DNA of 64,000 nt from Bradyrhizobium huanghuaihaiense (GTDB lineage: Bacteria; Pseudomonadota; Alphaproteobacteria; Rhizobiales; Xanthobacteraceae), in contig NZ_VLLA01000001.1 of the NCBI RefSeq assembly GCF_007830635.1, forward strand, positions 405,868 to 469,867. The letters run 5' to 3'. Numbering within the stretch: position 1 is the first letter of the stretch; every line of letters begins with the position of its first letter. Position numbers and translations under genes: made by a program. Under the pieces are notes generated by a model. That model did no database searches. It was not told the DNA's origin and saw only the letters and a list, made by a program, of their open reading frames with translations. Shown in pieces: positions 50,343 to 60,918 of this stretch.

Positions 50343-51284
50343 ATGAAGCTGATCCGCCCCCTCGCCGCGCTCGCCTTTCTCATCGCCTCCGCGCTTCCGG
50401 CCCTGGCTGCCGACGCCGTCTTCCCGCCCGGCCTGCGCCTCGGCATGGTGCCGCTGGTCGGCCTCAGCACGGCAAAAACCTTTCCGGGCTTCGAGAGCGA
50501 GGACGGCAGCGTCAAGGTGCTGATCACCGAGCTGCCGCCGGCGGCCTATGGCGAGGTCGTGAGCGCCTTCAACTCCAATCCGGCCGGCGCTGGCGGCGTC
50601 AAGCAGGACAAGATCGAGAGTCCCGCGGGCCTTGCCTATTTCACCACCGAGAGCGGCAAGGCCGGCGAGACCCCGGTGAAGCGCTACTCGATGATCGTGC
50701 CGGGCGCCGGCTTCTCCGGCTATGTCGCGGTGCAGATCCCGGAGAATGCGACCAAGATCTATACCGACGAGGCGGTGCGGCAGATGTTTGCGAGCGCCAC
50801 GACCCGCAAGCAGGTCTCGGCCGAAGAGCAGATCGCGCTGATGCCGTTCAAGATCACCGATCTCGCCGACTTCAAGGACATCCGCACGCTGGCGCCGGGC
50901 TCGAGCATCATCCTGGCCGACGGCAACGAGAGCGCAGGCTATGAGTCGAAGCCGTTCATGATCCTCGGCCTGATCGGCGCCACACCGCAAGCCGCCGACG
51001 ACCGCGCCCGCTTCGCCCAGGAGGCCGCGCTGCAGATCCCCGGCGTGCGCGAATCCCGCGTCACCATGTCGGAGCCGATCCGCATCAACGGCCAGCAGGG
51101 TTTTGAGACCCGGATCGACGGCGTCAGCGGCAAGGACAAGACGCCGGTGACCGTGGTGCAGTGGATCCGCTTCTCCAGCGGCGGCGCCTCGCTGCGCATC
51201 ATCGCCAGCGCCCCGCGCGACCAGTGGCAAGCCGCCTTCACCCGCTTCCGCGCCGTGCGCGACGGGATTCAGCCGAAGGGGTAG
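50343..51284 (+). CDS. hypothetical secreted protein
   Basis: 313 residues. A signal peptide ([20 protein letters not shown], cleaved before ADAVFPPG) is followed by a soluble domain of alternating strands and helices ([61 protein letters not shown]). It is probably periplasmic. I do not recognise a characterised family. It is divergent from dnaK. GTG at 50337, two codons earlier, is an alternative start. Confidence 0.8.
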   Translation: MKLIRPLAALAFLIASALPALAADAVFPPGLRLGMVPLVGLSTAKTFPGFESEDGSVKVLITELPPAAYGEVVSAFNSNPAGAGGVKQDKIESPAGLAYFTTESGKAGETPVKRYSMIVPGAGFSGYVAVQIPENATKIYTDEAVRQMFASATTRKQVSAEEQIALMPFKITDLADFKDIRTLAPGSSIILADGNESAGYESKPFMILGLIGATPQAADDRARFAQEAALQIPGVRESRVTMSEPIRINGQQGFETRIDGVSGKDKTPVTVVQWIRFSSGGASLRIIASAPRDQWQAAFTRFRAVRDGIQPKG

Positions 51285-51305
51285 GCGACACGCGGCATAC
51301 TCAGT

Positions 51306-51453
51306 GTCGTCCCCGCGAACGCGGGGACCCATACCGCGTGATTTCGCGATTGTGGTCGGTCGCAGTACCAACGAAGAGCCTTCGCCAAACATCTCCCTGG
51401 GGGTATGGGTCCCGGATCGGCGCGCGCCTGCGGGCGCGCTTGTCCGGGACGAC
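51306..51453. repeat. intergenic palindromic repeat, family B
   Basis: GTCGTCCCCGCGAACGCGGGGACCCATA at the left (shown here in two parts: GTCGTCCCCGCG, CGCGGGGACCCATA) and CGCGCCTGCGGGCGCG with GTCCGGGACGAC at the right. Sits before the nicotinamidase gene. Confidence 0.8.
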
Positions 51454-51574
51454 AGTGATGTTGGGGCTGGCAGCCCAACCCCTCACCAATACCGGCTGCA
51501 TTTTCGGGCTTCTGTTCGTATACGAACGGAACTAGGCTTCCCTCCCGTTGGATCATCCTGGAGGGAGACGAACG

Positions 51575-52297
51575 ATGCTGGATCGGCGACAAATCCTCGC
51601 GGCGCTTGGAACGACGGCGCTGGCAACCCTCGCGCCAACCGCGCTGCCTGCAGCGACATCGATCAAGCCGGACGATGCGTCCGCGCTGCTCGTGATCGAC
51701 GTGCAGAACTGCTTCCTGCCCGGCGGCAGTCTCGCAGTGAAGGAAGGCGAGCAGGTGGTGCCCGTCATCAACAGAATCGCAAAAGCATTTTCGAACGTGG
51801 TGATGACGCAGGACTGGCACACGCCCGGCCACGTCTCGTTTGCGTCAGTCCACTCCGGCAAGAAGCCCTTCGAGACCATCGATCTTCCTTACGGCAAGCA
51901 GGTGCTGTGGCCGGACCATTGCGTGCAAGGCACCGATGGCGCCGCGTTGTCGAAGGACCTGTCGATCCCGCACGCCGAGCTCATCATCCGCAAGGGCTTT
52001 CACAAGGACGTCGACAGCTACTCGGCCTTCCTCGAAGCCGACGGCAAGACCTCGACGGGTCTCGCCGGCTACCTGAAGGGCCGCAAGATCAAGCGCGTCT
52101 TCGTCGCTGGCCTTGCGACGGACTTCTGCGTCGCCTGGACCGCGCTGGACGCGCGCAAGGCCGGCTTCGAGGTCCATGTGGTGGAAGACGCCTGCCGCGG
52201 CATCGACACCCAGGGCTCGCTGGCAAAGGCCTGGGCCGACATGGCCAAGGCCGGCGTGAAGCGGATTCAGTCGAGCGATATTGCGGTGAGCGCGTAG
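51575..52297 (+). CDS. nicotinamidase/isochorismatase family protein with export signal
   Basis: 240 residues. The PncA catalytic triad is Asp42 (VIDVQNCF), Lys140 (IIRKGFHKD) and Cys185 (GLATDFCV); metal ligands are Asp80 and His82 (QDWHTPGH) and His115. It deamidates nicotinamide to nicotinate, feeding NAD salvage. The first 28 residues (MLDRRQILAALGTTALATLA and on) form a hydrophobic, twin-arginine-like signal ending ALPAA, which cytoplasmic PncA lacks. It is therefore probably periplasmic. GGAGGGAG precedes the ATG. It is convergent with grpE. Confidence 0.88.
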   Translation: MLDRRQILAALGTTALATLAPTALPAATSIKPDDASALLVIDVQNCFLPGGSLAVKEGEQVVPVINRIAKAFSNVVMTQDWHTPGHVSFASVHSGKKPFETIDLPYGKQVLWPDHCVQGTDGAALSKDLSIPHAELIIRKGFHKDVDSYSAFLEADGKTSTGLAGYLKGRKIKRVFVAGLATDFCVAWTALDARKAGFEVHVVEDACRGIDTQGSLAKAWADMAKAGVKRIQSSDIAVSA

Positions 52298-52317
52298 GTG
52301 CCAATCAGTCATTCCGG

Positions 52318-52347
52318 TTCGATGCGCAGCATCGAACCCGGAATGAC
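52318..52347. repeat. short family C hairpin between nicotinamidase and grpE genes
   Basis: GTCATTCCGG..CCGGAATGAC arms around a GATGCGCAGCATC loop-stem. Situated between convergent stops, it could end transcripts from both sides, but there is no T tract. Confidence 0.7.
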
Positions 52348-52355
52348 GTCAACAC

Positions 52356-52973
52356 TTAGTTCGTCGCGCCGCTCGACTCGTTGTTGTTCGCCGCAGGCGC
52401 GGCCTTCGCGCCGCCCTTGGCGACGCCGACGAGGGCCGGACGCAGCACGCGGTCGCCGATGGTGTAGCCGGCCTGCATGATCTGCACCACGGTGCCCGAC
52501 GGCACCGACGCATCAGGCACCTCGTACATCGCCTGGTGGAAGTTCGGGTCGAACTTCTGGCCCAACGGATCGAGCTTCTTCACGCCGTGCTTTTCCAGCG
52601 CATTGAGCAGCGAGCGCTCGGTGAGCTCGACGCCCTCGATCAGCGAGATCAGGCCGGGATCGGCGGTGGCACGGGCCTCGGCCGGAACGGCATCGAGCGC
52701 GCGCTGGAGATTGTCGGCGATGTCGAGCACGTCGCGGGCAAAACCGGTGATGCCGTAGAGGCGGGCGTCAGCGACCTCCTTGGTGGTGCGCTTGCGCAAA
52801 TTCTCCATCTCGGCCAGCGTCCGCAGCATGCGGTCACGCGCCTCGGCGGCTTCCTTCTGCAACATTTCGACCGAGCCGGGCTCGGGATCGTCGGGCATGA
52901 TGTAGGGTTTTGACACCACGGGCTCGCCGGTCGCTGCAGTCGTGTCTTCGGGTTGCCGGTCTTGCTCGGTCAT
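52356..52973 (-). CDS. grpE: nucleotide exchange factor GrpE
   Basis: 205 residues. A long N-terminal helix ([31 protein letters not shown], shown in part) is followed by the GrpE core (LERALDAVP-type [30 protein letters not shown]) and the C-terminal beta wing ([31 protein letters not shown], in part). It releases ADP from DnaK. It lies 96 bases after hrcA, with its own sigma-32-like promoter in the gap. dnaK and dnaJ are 2.4 kb further along the same strand, separated by two genes of opposite direction. Confidence 0.96.
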   Translation of the reverse strand: MTEQDRQPEDTTAATGEPVVSKPYIMPDDPEPGSVEMLQKEAAEARDRMLRTLAEMENLRKRTTKEVADARLYGITGFARDVLDIADNLQRALDAVPAEARATADPGLISLIEGVELTERSLLNALEKHGVKKLDPLGQKFDPNFHQAMYEVPDASVPSGTVVQIMQAGYTIGDRVLRPALVGVAKGGAKAAPAANNNESSGATN

Positions 52974-53015
52974 CGGCTCTAATCTCGAACTCGTTTCCAG
53001 GGATTGTTGGCCCGG

Positions 53016-53044
53016 ATATCGTGCCTAAGCGCGCGAAAATCAAG
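53016..53044 (-). promoter_or_regulatory. candidate sigma-32-type promoter of grpE
   Basis: On the minus strand CTTGATT (complement of 53038-53044), 14 bases, then CACGATAT (complement of 53016-53023). It resembles CTTGAAA-N11-16-CCCCATnT, with two mismatches in the -10 box. The distance to the grpE ATG is about 36 bases after the start site. Confidence 0.45.
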
Positions 53045-53069
53045 CGCCCGTGATCGGCGCAAATGCCGG

Positions 53070-54158
53070 TCAGCCCCCCAGAAGGCGGCTGACGATGCGG
53101 GCGGCATAGTCCACGGTCGGGATCACGCGGGCGTAATTCAGCCGCGTCGGCCCGATCACGCCCAAAACACCGACGATGTGGCCGGCGGCATCCCGATACG
53201 GCGAGATGATGGTGGAGGAGCCCGACAGTGAAAACAGCTTGTTCTCCGAACCGATGAAGATGCGCACACCCTCGGCGGTCTCGGCGCGGCCGAGCAGGTC
53301 GATCACGCCGCGCTTGGTCTCGAGATCGTCGAACAACAGGCGCACCCGTTCCAGATCCTCCAGCGCGTGCAGATCTTCCAGCAGATTGGCGTGGCCGCGG
53401 ACGATGAGCTGGCGGTCCTCGCTCTCGCCGCCCGACCAGCTGGCGATACCGGCCGAGATCACTTTCTGTGTCAGCTGATCGAGCTCGGCGCGGGCTTGTC
53501 CGAGCGCGGTTTCGAGCTCGAGCCGCGCCTCGGCCAGGGTCCGGCCGCGAATCCGGGCATTGAGGAAATTGCCGGCTTCGGTGATCGCGGACGATGGAAC
53601 TCCCGGCGGCAGCGTCAGCACGCGGTTTTCGACCTGGCCGTCCTCGCCGACCAGGATCACCAGCGCTTTTTCCGGTTCCAGGCGGACGAATTCGATGTGC
53701 TTGAGCCGGGCATTGGATTTCGGCGTCAAAACCACCGCCGCGGCGCGGGTCAGGCCCGACAGGCGCGTCAGCGCCTGGTCCAGCGCCGCCTCGACCGACT
53801 GGGCCTGGCCGACCGTGGCAAGCTGGCTCTGGATCGACTGCCGTTCGGCCTCGGTGAGATCGCCGACCTGCATCAGGGCGTCGACGAAGAAGCGCAGGCC
53901 GAGTTCCGTCGGCAGCCGGCCCGCCGAGGTGTGCGGGGCATAGATCAGGCCGAGCTGTTCCAGGTCCGCCATGACGTTGCGGACCGAGGCCGGCGACAGC
54001 GGCATGGCGATCAGGCGGGAAATGTTGCGCGAGCCGACCGGCTCGCCGGTCGCGAGATAGCTTTCGACAATTTGACGAAAGATGTCGCGGGAACGCTCGT
54101 TGAGCTGGGCGAGGCCTGCGCGCGGCGCGATCAGATGGATCGGATCGTGTTGGGCCAC
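53070..54158 (-). CDS. hrcA: heat-inducible transcription repressor HrcA
   Basis: 362 residues. An N-terminal winged helix ([38 protein letters not shown]) is followed by the GAF-like HrcA domain ending [21 protein letters not shown]. HrcA binds CIRCE elements (TTAGCACTC-N9-GAGTGCTAA), usually before groESL in alphaproteobacteria, and needs GroEL to stay active. No CIRCE is visible in this window, so its targets are elsewhere. It is divergent from rph and upstream of grpE. Confidence 0.95.
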   Translation of the reverse strand: MAQHDPIHLIAPRAGLAQLNERSRDIFRQIVESYLATGEPVGSRNISRLIAMPLSPASVRNVMADLEQLGLIYAPHTSAGRLPTELGLRFFVDALMQVGDLTEAERQSIQSQLATVGQAQSVEAALDQALTRLSGLTRAAAVVLTPKSNARLKHIEFVRLEPEKALVILVGEDGQVENRVLTLPPGVPSSAITEAGNFLNARIRGRTLAEARLELETALGQARAELDQLTQKVISAGIASWSGGESEDRQLIVRGHANLLEDLHALEDLERVRLLFDDLETKRGVIDLLGRAETAEGVRIFIGSENKLFSLSGSSTIISPYRDAAGHIVGVLGVIGPTRLNYARVIPTVDYAARIVSRLLGG

Positions 54159-54339
54159 AGACGGTAACTCCTCTCAGATGCTCATAATTTGTCCATCCGG
54201 GACGGTTCTGACAAGCGTGGCGTTTGCGGGGTGGAAAACCGGGGGCGAACAAGCGCCGATCTTCCCCCTTGCCGCATACCCTCACCCCCCCTACAAGCAC
54301 CGCGAACAGCCCTTTTCCGAGAGTTTTGGAGGATTTCCC

Positions 54340-55053
54340 ATGCGGCCAAGCCGCCGTGCGCCCGACGAATTGCGCCCCGTGACGCTGGAGCGCGGCGTGG
54401 TCAAATATGCGGAAGGCTCATGCCTGGTGAAATTCGGCGACACCCATGTGCTGGTCACCGCCACGCTGGAAGACCGCCTGCCGCCGTGGCTGAAGGGCCA
54501 GGGCCGCGGCTGGGTCACCGCCGAATACGGCATGCTGCCGCGCGCGACCTCCGAACGCACCCGCCGCGAGGCCTCCGCCGGCAAGCAGAGCGGCCGCACG
54601 GTCGAGATCCAGCGCCTGATCGGCCGCTCGCTTCGCACCATCGTCGACCTCGAAGCGCTCGGCGAGCGCCAGATCACGGTCGATTGCGACGTGCTCCAGG
54701 CCGACGGCGGCACCCGCACGGCCTCGATCACCGGCGCCTGGGTCGCGCTCGCCGACTGCATCAGCTGGATGAAGGCGCGCAACATGATCAAGGCCAACGT
54801 GATGCGCGACAACGTCGCCGCGATCTCCTGCGGCATCTACAATGGCACGCCGGTGCTCGATCTCGACTATGCCGAGGATTCGGAAGCCCAGACCGACGCC
54901 AATTTCGTCATGACCGGCGATGGCCGCATCATCGAGGTGCAGGGCACCGCCGAACGCGAGCCGTTCACGGAAGCAGAGTTCCTGGCGCTGATGGCGCTGG
55001 CGCGCAAGGGCGTCGCGCGTCTCGTGGACTTGCAGAAACTGGCTGTCGCGTAG
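54340..55053 (+). CDS. rph: ribonuclease PH
   Basis: 237 residues. RNase PH signatures: [29 protein letters not shown] sequence [20 protein letters not shown], and the catalytic region [20 protein letters not shown]. It trims the 3' end of tRNA precursors using phosphate. GGAGGA is well placed before the ATG. It is the first gene of rph-rdgB-hemW, with rdgB 11 bases on. Confidence 0.97.
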   Translation: MRPSRRAPDELRPVTLERGVVKYAEGSCLVKFGDTHVLVTATLEDRLPPWLKGQGRGWVTAEYGMLPRATSERTRREASAGKQSGRTVEIQRLIGRSLRTIVDLEALGERQITVDCDVLQADGGTRTASITGAWVALADCISWMKARNMIKANVMRDNVAAISCGIYNGTPVLDLDYAEDSEAQTDANFVMTGDGRIIEVQGTAEREPFTEAEFLALMALARKGVARLVDLQKLAVA

Positions 55054-55064
55054 TCAATAGGCCC

Positions 55065-55700
55065 ATGCACCGCCGAATCACCGGAAAGCTCGTCATCGCC
55101 ACCCACAATCCCGGCAAGCTCGCCGAGATGAAGGAGCTGCTTGCGCCGTACGGGATCGAGGCGGTGTCGGCCGGTGAGCTCGGCCTGGATGAGCCCGATG
55201 AGACCGGCAACGACTTCCGCAGCAACGCCGCGATCAAGGCGATCGCGGCCGCGCGCGCGACCAGGCTTCCGGCCTTCGCCGATGATTCCGGTATCGTCGT
55301 CGACGCGCTCGACGGCGCGCCCGGCATCTACAGCGCGCGCTGGGCCGGTCCGACCAAGGATTTCAACGCAGCGATGGCGCAGATCGAGCGGCTGCTGCAG
55401 GAACGGGGCGCTGCCGCCCCTGACAAGCGCACCGCGCATTTTGTCTCCGCGCTCTGCGTGGCCTGGCCCGACGATCATCTCGAAGAGGTCGAGGCGCGCG
55501 TCGACGGCACGCTGGTGTGGCCGCCGCGCGGCACCGCCGGTTTCGGTTACGACCCGATGTTCCTGCCTGATGGTCATGCGCGCACCTTCGGCGAGATGGA
55601 AAGCATCGAGAAGCACGGCCTGCCGCCGATCGGCCTCGGCCTGTCGCATCGCGCCCGCGCCTTCGTGAAACTGGCGGAGATCTGCCTTGAGCCGCGCTAA
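55065..55700 (+). CDS. rdgB: dITP/XTP pyrophosphatase (RdgB/HAM1)
   Basis: 211 residues. Nucleotide-binding [48 protein letters not shown], and the C-terminal SHRARA signature. It hydrolyses dITP, ITP and XTP to monophosphates and so keeps deaminated purines out of DNA and RNA. It overlaps hemW by 14 bases. Confidence 0.96.
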   Translation: MHRRITGKLVIATHNPGKLAEMKELLAPYGIEAVSAGELGLDEPDETGNDFRSNAAIKAIAAARATRLPAFADDSGIVVDALDGAPGIYSARWAGPTKDFNAAMAQIERLLQERGAAAPDKRTAHFVSALCVAWPDDHLEEVEARVDGTLVWPPRGTAGFGYDPMFLPDGHARTFGEMESIEKHGLPPIGLGLSHRARAFVKLAEICLEPR

Positions 55701-56841
55701 GGAAGCTTTTGGCGTCTATGTGCACTGGCCGTTCTGCCTGTCGAAGTGCCCGTATTGCGACTTCAACAGCCATGTCCGCCACGCCGCGATCGACGAGGCG
55801 CGCTTTGCCTCCGCCTTCGCGCGCGAGATCGCAACGACCGCCGAGCGCGCGCCCGGCCGCGAGGTCACCTCGATCTTCCTCGGCGGCGGCACGCCGTCGC
55901 TGATGCAGCCTTCAACCGTCGGCGCGGTGCTCGATGCCATCGGCAAGCACTGGACCGTCGCAGGCGATGTCGAAGTGACGCTGGAAGCGAATCCGACCAG
56001 TGTCGAAGCCACGCGCTTTGCCGGCTATCGCTCAGCCGGTGTCAACCGCGTCTCGCTCGGCGTGCAGGCGCTTGATGATGCCTCGCTGAAGGCGCTGGGC
56101 CGCATGCACAGCGCGCGCGAGGCGCTCGATGCCGTCGCCATCGCGCGCCGCTCGTTCGACCGCTATTCGTTCGACCTGATCTACGCCCGCCCCGACCAGA
56201 CGCCGGCGATGTGGGCCGACGAGCTGCGTCTGGCGATCAGTGAAGCGGCCGAACATCTGTCGCTCTATCAATTGACGATCGAGGAAGGCACGCCGTTCTT
56301 CGGCCTGCACCAGGCCGGCAAATTGAAGACGCCGGACGAAGCCGTCTCGCGCGCGCTCTACGACGTCACGCAGGAAACCTGCGACAAGCTCGGGCTACCC
56401 GCCTACGAGATTTCCAACCACGCGCGGCGCGGCGCCGAGTGCCGGCACAATCTGGTCTACTGGCGCGGCGAGGAATATGCCGGCATCGGCCCGGGCGCGC
56501 ATGGCCGCCTCGACATCGACGGCGTGCGCCATGCCACCGCCACCGAGAAGCGCCCCGAAGCCTGGCTGATGCGGGTCGAGACCAACGGCCATGGCGTCGT
56601 CACCGACGATCTCCTCAACAGCGAGGAGCGCGCCGACGAATTTTTGCTGATGGGATTGCGCCTCGTCGAAGGCATCGACCCCGAGCGCTACAAGGCCCTC
56701 TCCGGCCGCCCGCTCGACCCCAAGCGCATCGCGTTGTTGCGCGAAGAGGGCGCGATCACGGTCGATACGACGGGACGGTTGCGCGTGACGAGCAGCGGTT
56801 TCCCGGTGCTGGATGCGGTGGTTGCGGATCTGGCGGCGTAG
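55687..56841 (+). CDS. hemW: radical SAM family heme chaperone HemW
   Basis: 384 residues. Radical SAM motif [10 protein letters not shown] (CxxxCxxC) near residue 17, GGGTPSL, a TIM-barrel core with [10 protein letters not shown], and the C-terminal HemW domain ([29 protein letters not shown]). It was long called a coproporphyrinogen oxidase but this subgroup passes heme to target proteins. The start is a TTG overlapping the rdgB end by 14 bases; the family's N-terminus just before the cluster motif supports it. Confidence 0.94.
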   Translation: MSRAKEAFGVYVHWPFCLSKCPYCDFNSHVRHAAIDEARFASAFAREIATTAERAPGREVTSIFLGGGTPSLMQPSTVGAVLDAIGKHWTVAGDVEVTLEANPTSVEATRFAGYRSAGVNRVSLGVQALDDASLKALGRMHSAREALDAVAIARRSFDRYSFDLIYARPDQTPAMWADELRLAISEAAEHLSLYQLTIEEGTPFFGLHQAGKLKTPDEAVSRALYDVTQETCDKLGLPAYEISNHARRGAECRHNLVYWRGEEYAGIGPGAHGRLDIDGVRHATATEKRPEAWLMRVETNGHGVVTDDLLNSEERADEFLLMGLRLVEGIDPERYKALSGRPLDPKRIALLREEGAITVDTTGRLRVTSSGFPVLDAVVADLAA

Positions 56842-56850
56842 CGAGATCTT

Positions 56851-56936
56851 GTAGCCCGGATGGAGCGAAGCGTAATCCGGGACGGTCTCGCCGCGCGGAA
56901 AGAACCCCGGATTTCGCTGCGCTCCATCCGGGCTAC
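56851..56936. repeat. intergenic palindromic repeat, family D
   Basis: GTAGCCCGGATGGAGCGAAG at the left and GCGCTCCATCCGGGCTAC at the right. Between the convergent hemW and LpoA-like genes. Confidence 0.87.
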
Positions 56937-56943
56937 GAAACCA

Positions 56944-58179
56944 CTAGGCCCCAAAACTCTTCGGCGAGCCCGCCACCGCAACACCACCACCCGTCGTCAC
57001 CTTCATCACCGCGAGGCCGCGCTCATTGGTGCCGTCGGCGCGGAAGCGGAACAGGCCGTCGATGCCGGCGAAGCCGGAGGGGTTGGTGAGCACATCGAAG
57101 GAGAAGCGCTGGCCGCCTTGCGTGCGCGCCAGCGCGGCGACCAGCGCGACCGCATCATAGGCGAGTGTCGCGGTGCGGATCGGCTCCGCGCCGTACTTCG
57201 TGCGGTAGCGGCCGGCGAAAGCGCGGAAGCCGGCCGGATCGGGCGCGGCATAGAGGCCGCCCTGCAGCGCCGCGCTCGCATAGACGCGCGGATTGTCCCA
57301 CAGGCCGGTGCCGAGCAGCTGGATGTTGCGCAAATTCGCGCCCGCCGCGGTCATCGCATCCGCGACCGTCACCACCGCATCGCCGTCGTCGGCAATGAAC
57401 AGCGCATCCGCACTGCCGAGCTGCTGCGCCACGGTCCGGGCCGGGGTGGCGCGATCGGCGCCGTATTTCTCGAACGCGACGATGCGCCCGCCGCGCCGCG
57501 GCACCGCCGCCTTCACGGCGGCCTCGACGACATTGCCATAGGCGTTATCGGGCAGCAGCACGGCAAAGGAGCGCTTCCCGATGCTGGCCGAATATTCGAC
57601 GATGCGGTTGACGTCGGACTCCGGCAGGAACGAGAGCAGATAGACGCCACGGCCGGCGATGCTGGAATCGGTCGAGAACGCGATCACCGGGATGTTGCGG
57701 GCGCGCGCGACCTGCGCCACCGCCGGCACCGATTGCGCGAACAGCGGCCCCAGGATGATCTCGGCGCCCTCCTCGACAGCCTGCTGCGCGCCGGCCTGAG
57801 CGCCCTGCGGGCTGCCATTGTCGTCCTTGATCAGCAGCTGGATGTTCGGGTTCTGGAACTCGGCCAGCGCCATCTCGGCGGCATTGCGCATGGACTGCGC
57901 GGCGAGACCCGCATTGCCCGCGGCCGAGAGCGGCAGGATCACCGCAACCTTGACCCCGCCGCTGCCGGCGGTCGTCGCCTGTTGCGGGGGACCTGCCGGC
58001 TGGGCCGGCGGCGCAGAGGAGCTCGAGAACGGATTGGAGAACTGGCTGAGGCTCTGCTGCACGCCGGCGCAGGCCGACAGCAGCGGCGTGCCGAGCAGCA
58101 GGCCGAGCGCGCTCCGCCGGGTCGCGCCCGATGACAGGGGCCCCGGAACGGGAGATTTTGGATGACGCGGGCCCAGCAT
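56944..58179 (-). CDS. LpoA/LivJ-like periplasmic-binding-fold lipoprotein
   Basis: 411 residues. The lipobox LLSAC gives lipidated Cys37 after a signal with RRSALGLLLGTP. A Pro/Gln/Ser-rich linker (about 45-85) leads to a type 1 periplasmic-binding domain (VKVAVILPLSAAGNAGLAAQSM, EGAEIILGPLFAQSVPAVA, IPVIAFSTDSSIAG, VVEAAVKAAVP). It corresponds to the C-terminal domain of E. coli LpoA, which activates PBP1A; the N-terminal TPR-like domain of LpoA is missing. Divergence from rsmI-yraN matches the E. coli neighbourhood of lpoA. A plain amino-acid-binding role is possible. Confidence 0.85.
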   Translation of the reverse strand: MLGPRHPKSPVPGPLSSGATRRSALGLLLGTPLLSACAGVQQSLSQFSNPFSSSSAPPAQPAGPPQQATTAGSGGVKVAVILPLSAAGNAGLAAQSMRNAAEMALAEFQNPNIQLLIKDDNGSPQGAQAGAQQAVEEGAEIILGPLFAQSVPAVAQVARARNIPVIAFSTDSSIAGRGVYLLSFLPESDVNRIVEYSASIGKRSFAVLLPDNAYGNVVEAAVKAAVPRRGGRIVAFEKYGADRATPARTVAQQLGSADALFIADDGDAVVTVADAMTAAGANLRNIQLLGTGLWDNPRVYASAALQGGLYAAPDPAGFRAFAGRYRTKYGAEPIRTATLAYDAVALVAALARTQGGQRFSFDVLTNPSGFAGIDGLFRFRADGTNERGLAVMKVTTGGGVAVAGSPKSFGA

Positions 58180-58518
58180 GACAGCTTCTCTTCCGGCCGG
58201 CTCTCGCCAGCCGGTCACAACATTCTTTGCCGCGACACAAGCCGCGGATTCAGGCATAGTGTCGGCAAATAGTTAACCAAAACAAAAGGATAATGACCGC
58301 TTAACGCGGCTACCTTCCCGTCCCGGCCAGCTGTTCGCCGTTCGTCGCGTAGCATCAAGGCGGCGTTTCCGTCGCGAATATGGCACGGGAGCCCTCACTC
58401 CCCCTCGACGTGACCTTGGGTCGATCACATTCCCGTCCGTTCCTCGCCCCTCACCTCGGCACGATCTTTTCGAAGAGCAGTTCCCAGCCATGGGGATCGT
58501 GCCTAAGTTGACTTCATT
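58180..58518. other. 339-base divergent intergenic region
   Basis: Between the LpoA-like gene (leftward) and rsmI (rightward). It includes an A-rich patch at about 58270-58295 (GTTAACCAAAACAAAAGG), a plausible promoter area. No repeat family, RNA structure or small gene is convincing. Confidence 0.45.
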
Positions 58519-59469
58519 ATGCGCGCAAAGCCGGCCCCGATAAATACGCCTGAAGACCCAGACGCCGCCCCACGCGGCTTCTCCATCGATGCCCATCGGC
58601 TCCCGGCCCCGAAAGCGGCGCCGGGCCTCCACCTGGTCGCGACCCCCATCGGCAATCTCGGCGATATCACCTTGCGCGCGCTGCAGACGCTCGCCGGCGT
58701 CGACGTGATCGCCTGCGAGGACACCCGCATCACGCGCCGCCTGACCGAGCGCTACGACATCGCAGCAACGCTCAGGCAATATCACGAGCACAACGCCGAA
58801 GCCGCGCGCCCGAAGATCCTGGAGGCGCTGGCGCAGGGCGGTTCGGTGGCGCTGGTATCGGATGCCGGCACGCCGCTGATCTCCGATCCCGGCTTCAAGC
58901 TGGTGCGCGAGGTCTGCGCCGCCGGCCACGCGGTTTATGCGCTGCCCGGCCCGTCCTCGGTGCTGGCGGCGTTGTCGGTCGCAGCCCTGCCGACCGACCG
59001 CTTCTTCTTCGAAGGCTTTTTGCCGGCGAAATCCGCCGCGCGGCGCAGCCGCCTTGCCGAGCTCGCCCGCATCGATGCGACGCTGGTGATGTTCGAATCC
59101 GGCAACCGCGTGCAGGATACGCTGGCGGAGCTCGCCGAGATCATGGGGGCGCGCGAGGCCGCGATCTGCCGCGAACTGACCAAGCTGCACGAGGAGATTT
59201 CGCGCGCGACGCTGCACGAGCTGGCGCGCGACGCTGCGACCCTGGAGACGCGCGGCGAATTCGTGCTGGTGATCGCTCCGCCCGCGCCCGATGCCGAGGT
59301 GCTGACATCGGATGCGCTCGACGATCTCCTGCGCGAGCAGCTCGCCGCGCATAGCGTCAAGGATGCCGTTGCGCACGCCGTCGCGCTATCGGGCCGGCCG
59401 CGCCGCGAGGTCTATGCCCGCGCGCTCGAGCTCGCAAAAGATCTGCGGGGCGACGATGGCGAAGGCTGA
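58519..59469 (+). CDS. rsmI: 16S rRNA (cytidine 1402-2'-O)-methyltransferase RsmI
   Basis: 316 residues. SAM-binding tetrapyrrole-methylase fold: [51 protein letters not shown] and the strand [23 protein letters not shown] (in part). It methylates the 2'-O of C1402 in the decoding centre. The N-terminus carries a 30-residue Pro/Ala-rich lead before the first strand. yraN overlaps its end by 14 bases. Confidence 0.96.
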   Translation: MRAKPAPINTPEDPDAAPRGFSIDAHRLPAPKAAPGLHLVATPIGNLGDITLRALQTLAGVDVIACEDTRITRRLTERYDIAATLRQYHEHNAEAARPKILEALAQGGSVALVSDAGTPLISDPGFKLVREVCAAGHAVYALPGPSSVLAALSVAALPTDRFFFEGFLPAKSAARRSRLAELARIDATLVMFESGNRVQDTLAELAEIMGAREAAICRELTKLHEEISRATLHELARDAATLETRGEFVLVIAPPAPDAEVLTSDALDDLLREQLAAHSVKDAVAHAVALSGRPRREVYARALELAKDLRGDDGEG

Positions 59470-59857
59470 AGTGCCGGCGGAACCGAAAGTCGCCGCGCCC
59501 GAGCGCGTCGCCGCGTTCCGCACCGGCATCTCCGCGGAAAGCCGCGCCGCCGCCTATCTCATGGCCAAGGGCTACCGCATCCTGGCAAAGCGCTACCGCA
59601 CGCCGCATGGCGAGATCGACCTCGTGGCGCGCCGCCGCAACCTGATCGCCTTCGTCGAGGTCAAGGCACGCGCCAGCCTCGATGACGCCGCCTACGCCGT
59701 CACGCCCCGCCAGCAGCAACGCATCATCAACGCCGCCCAAGGCTGGCTCGTGGCGCATCCCGAGCATGCCGAATTCGAATTGCGATTCGACGCCATGCTG
59801 ATTGCGCCGCGCTCGCTTCCGCGCCATGTGTTGGCGGCATTCGACGCCTCGACCTGA
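59456..59857 (+). CDS. yraN: YraN/UPF0102 family endonuclease-like protein
   Basis: 133 residues. The UPF0102 core is clear: [43 protein letters not shown] (Glu-x-Asp and E-x-K of a restriction-endonuclease-like site), and [18 protein letters not shown]. Function unproved; a nuclease role is proposed for the family. It overlaps rsmI by 14 bases and is followed by gshB 10 bases on. Confidence 0.92.
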   Translation: MAKAEVPAEPKVAAPERVAAFRTGISAESRAAAYLMAKGYRILAKRYRTPHGEIDLVARRRNLIAFVEVKARASLDDAAYAVTPRQQQRIINAAQGWLVAHPEHAEFELRFDAMLIAPRSLPRHVLAAFDAST

Positions 59858-59867
59858 AAGGCAGACC

Positions 59868-60812
59868 ATGAAACTGAACGTCGCCGTCCAGATGGACCCC
59901 ATCGCCCGCATCAACATCAAGGGCGATTCCACCTTTGCGCTGCTGCTGGAGGCGCAGAAGCGCGGCCATGGCCTGTCCTACTACACGCCCGACAAGCTCT
60001 CGATGGTCGGCGAGGAGCTGGTCGCGCCGGTGCAGCTTCTGACCGTGCGCGACGAGCCCGGCGATCATTTCACCCTCGGTGAGCCCAAGCGCGAGGCGCT
60101 CAACGGTTTCGACGTGGTGCTGCTGCGCCAGGACCCGCCGTTCGACCTCGCCTACATCACCTCGACGCACTTCCTGGAGCGCATCCACCCGAAGACGCTG
60201 GTGGTCAACGACCCGGCCTCGGTGCGCAACGCGCCGGAAAAACTGTTCGTGATGAATTTTCCGCAGCTGATGCCGCCGACGCTGATCTCGCGCGATCTCG
60301 ATGAGATCAACGCGTTCCGCGACCAGCACGGCGCCGTCGTGATGAAGCCGCTGCACGGCCATGGCGGCGCGGCGGTGTTCCGCGTGATGCCGCAGGACAT
60401 GAATTTCGGCTCGCTGTTCGACATGTTCTCGGTGACGTTCAAGGAACCCTGGGTGATCCAGCAGTTCATCCCCGAGGTGAAGCACGGCGACAAGCGCATC
60501 ATCCTCGTCAACGGCGAGTTCGCCGGCGCGGTGAACCGCGTGCCGGCCGCCGACGATCTCCGCTCCAACATGGTGCGCGGCGGCGCGGCGCAGGAGACCG
60601 AGCTCACCCCGCGCGAGCGCGAGATCTCCGCCACCGTCGGCCCGGCGCTGCGCGAGAAGGGCCTGCTGTTCGTCGGCATCGACGTCATCAACGGCAACCT
60701 CACCGAGATCAACGTGACCTCGCCCACCGGCATCCGCGCCATCGCGCGGCTCGGCGGCCCTGACGTGGCGGCGAAGATCTGGGACGTGATCGAGCAGAAG
60801 CGGAAGAAGTAG
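59868..60812 (+). CDS. gshB: glutathione synthetase
   Basis: 314 residues, ATP-grasp. [20 protein letters not shown] at the N-terminus, [31 protein letters not shown] (ATP loop), and EINVTSPTG near the C-terminus. It joins gamma-glutamylcysteine and glycine in the second step of glutathione synthesis. Probably the last gene of rsmI-yraN-gshB; a family D repeat follows 16 bases after the stop. Confidence 0.97.
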   Translation: MKLNVAVQMDPIARINIKGDSTFALLLEAQKRGHGLSYYTPDKLSMVGEELVAPVQLLTVRDEPGDHFTLGEPKREALNGFDVVLLRQDPPFDLAYITSTHFLERIHPKTLVVNDPASVRNAPEKLFVMNFPQLMPPTLISRDLDEINAFRDQHGAVVMKPLHGHGGAAVFRVMPQDMNFGSLFDMFSVTFKEPWVIQQFIPEVKHGDKRIILVNGEFAGAVNRVPAADDLRSNMVRGGAAQETELTPREREISATVGPALREKGLLFVGIDVINGNLTEINVTSPTGIRAIARLGGPDVAAKIWDVIEQKRKK

Positions 60813-60828
60813 CTTCGTCGCCGCTCTC

Positions 60829-60914
60829 GTAGCCCGGATGGAGCGCAGCGTAATCCGGGATCTGCGCGCGTGGTGGGATTGTTCCCGGATTGCGCTTCGC
60901 TCCATCCGGGCTAC
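60829..60914. repeat. intergenic palindromic repeat, family D
   Basis: GTAGCCCGGATGGAGCGCAG at the left and CGCTCCATCCGGGCTAC at the right. It separates gshB from the convergent AraC-family gene by filling almost the whole gap. Confidence 0.87.
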
Positions 60915-60918
60915 ACGT

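Noticed and set aside
49950..51392. N-terminal extension of DnaK to an upstream start
   Set aside because: The extra 481 residues are antisense to the secreted-protein gene at 50343-51284 and absent from Hsp70; the start at 49949 gives [14 protein letters not shown].
54159..54339. Sigma-32 promoter or CIRCE element between hrcA and rph
   Set aside because: CTTG motifs are present but no matching -10 box at the right distance, and no TTAGCACTC/GAGTGCTAA pair.
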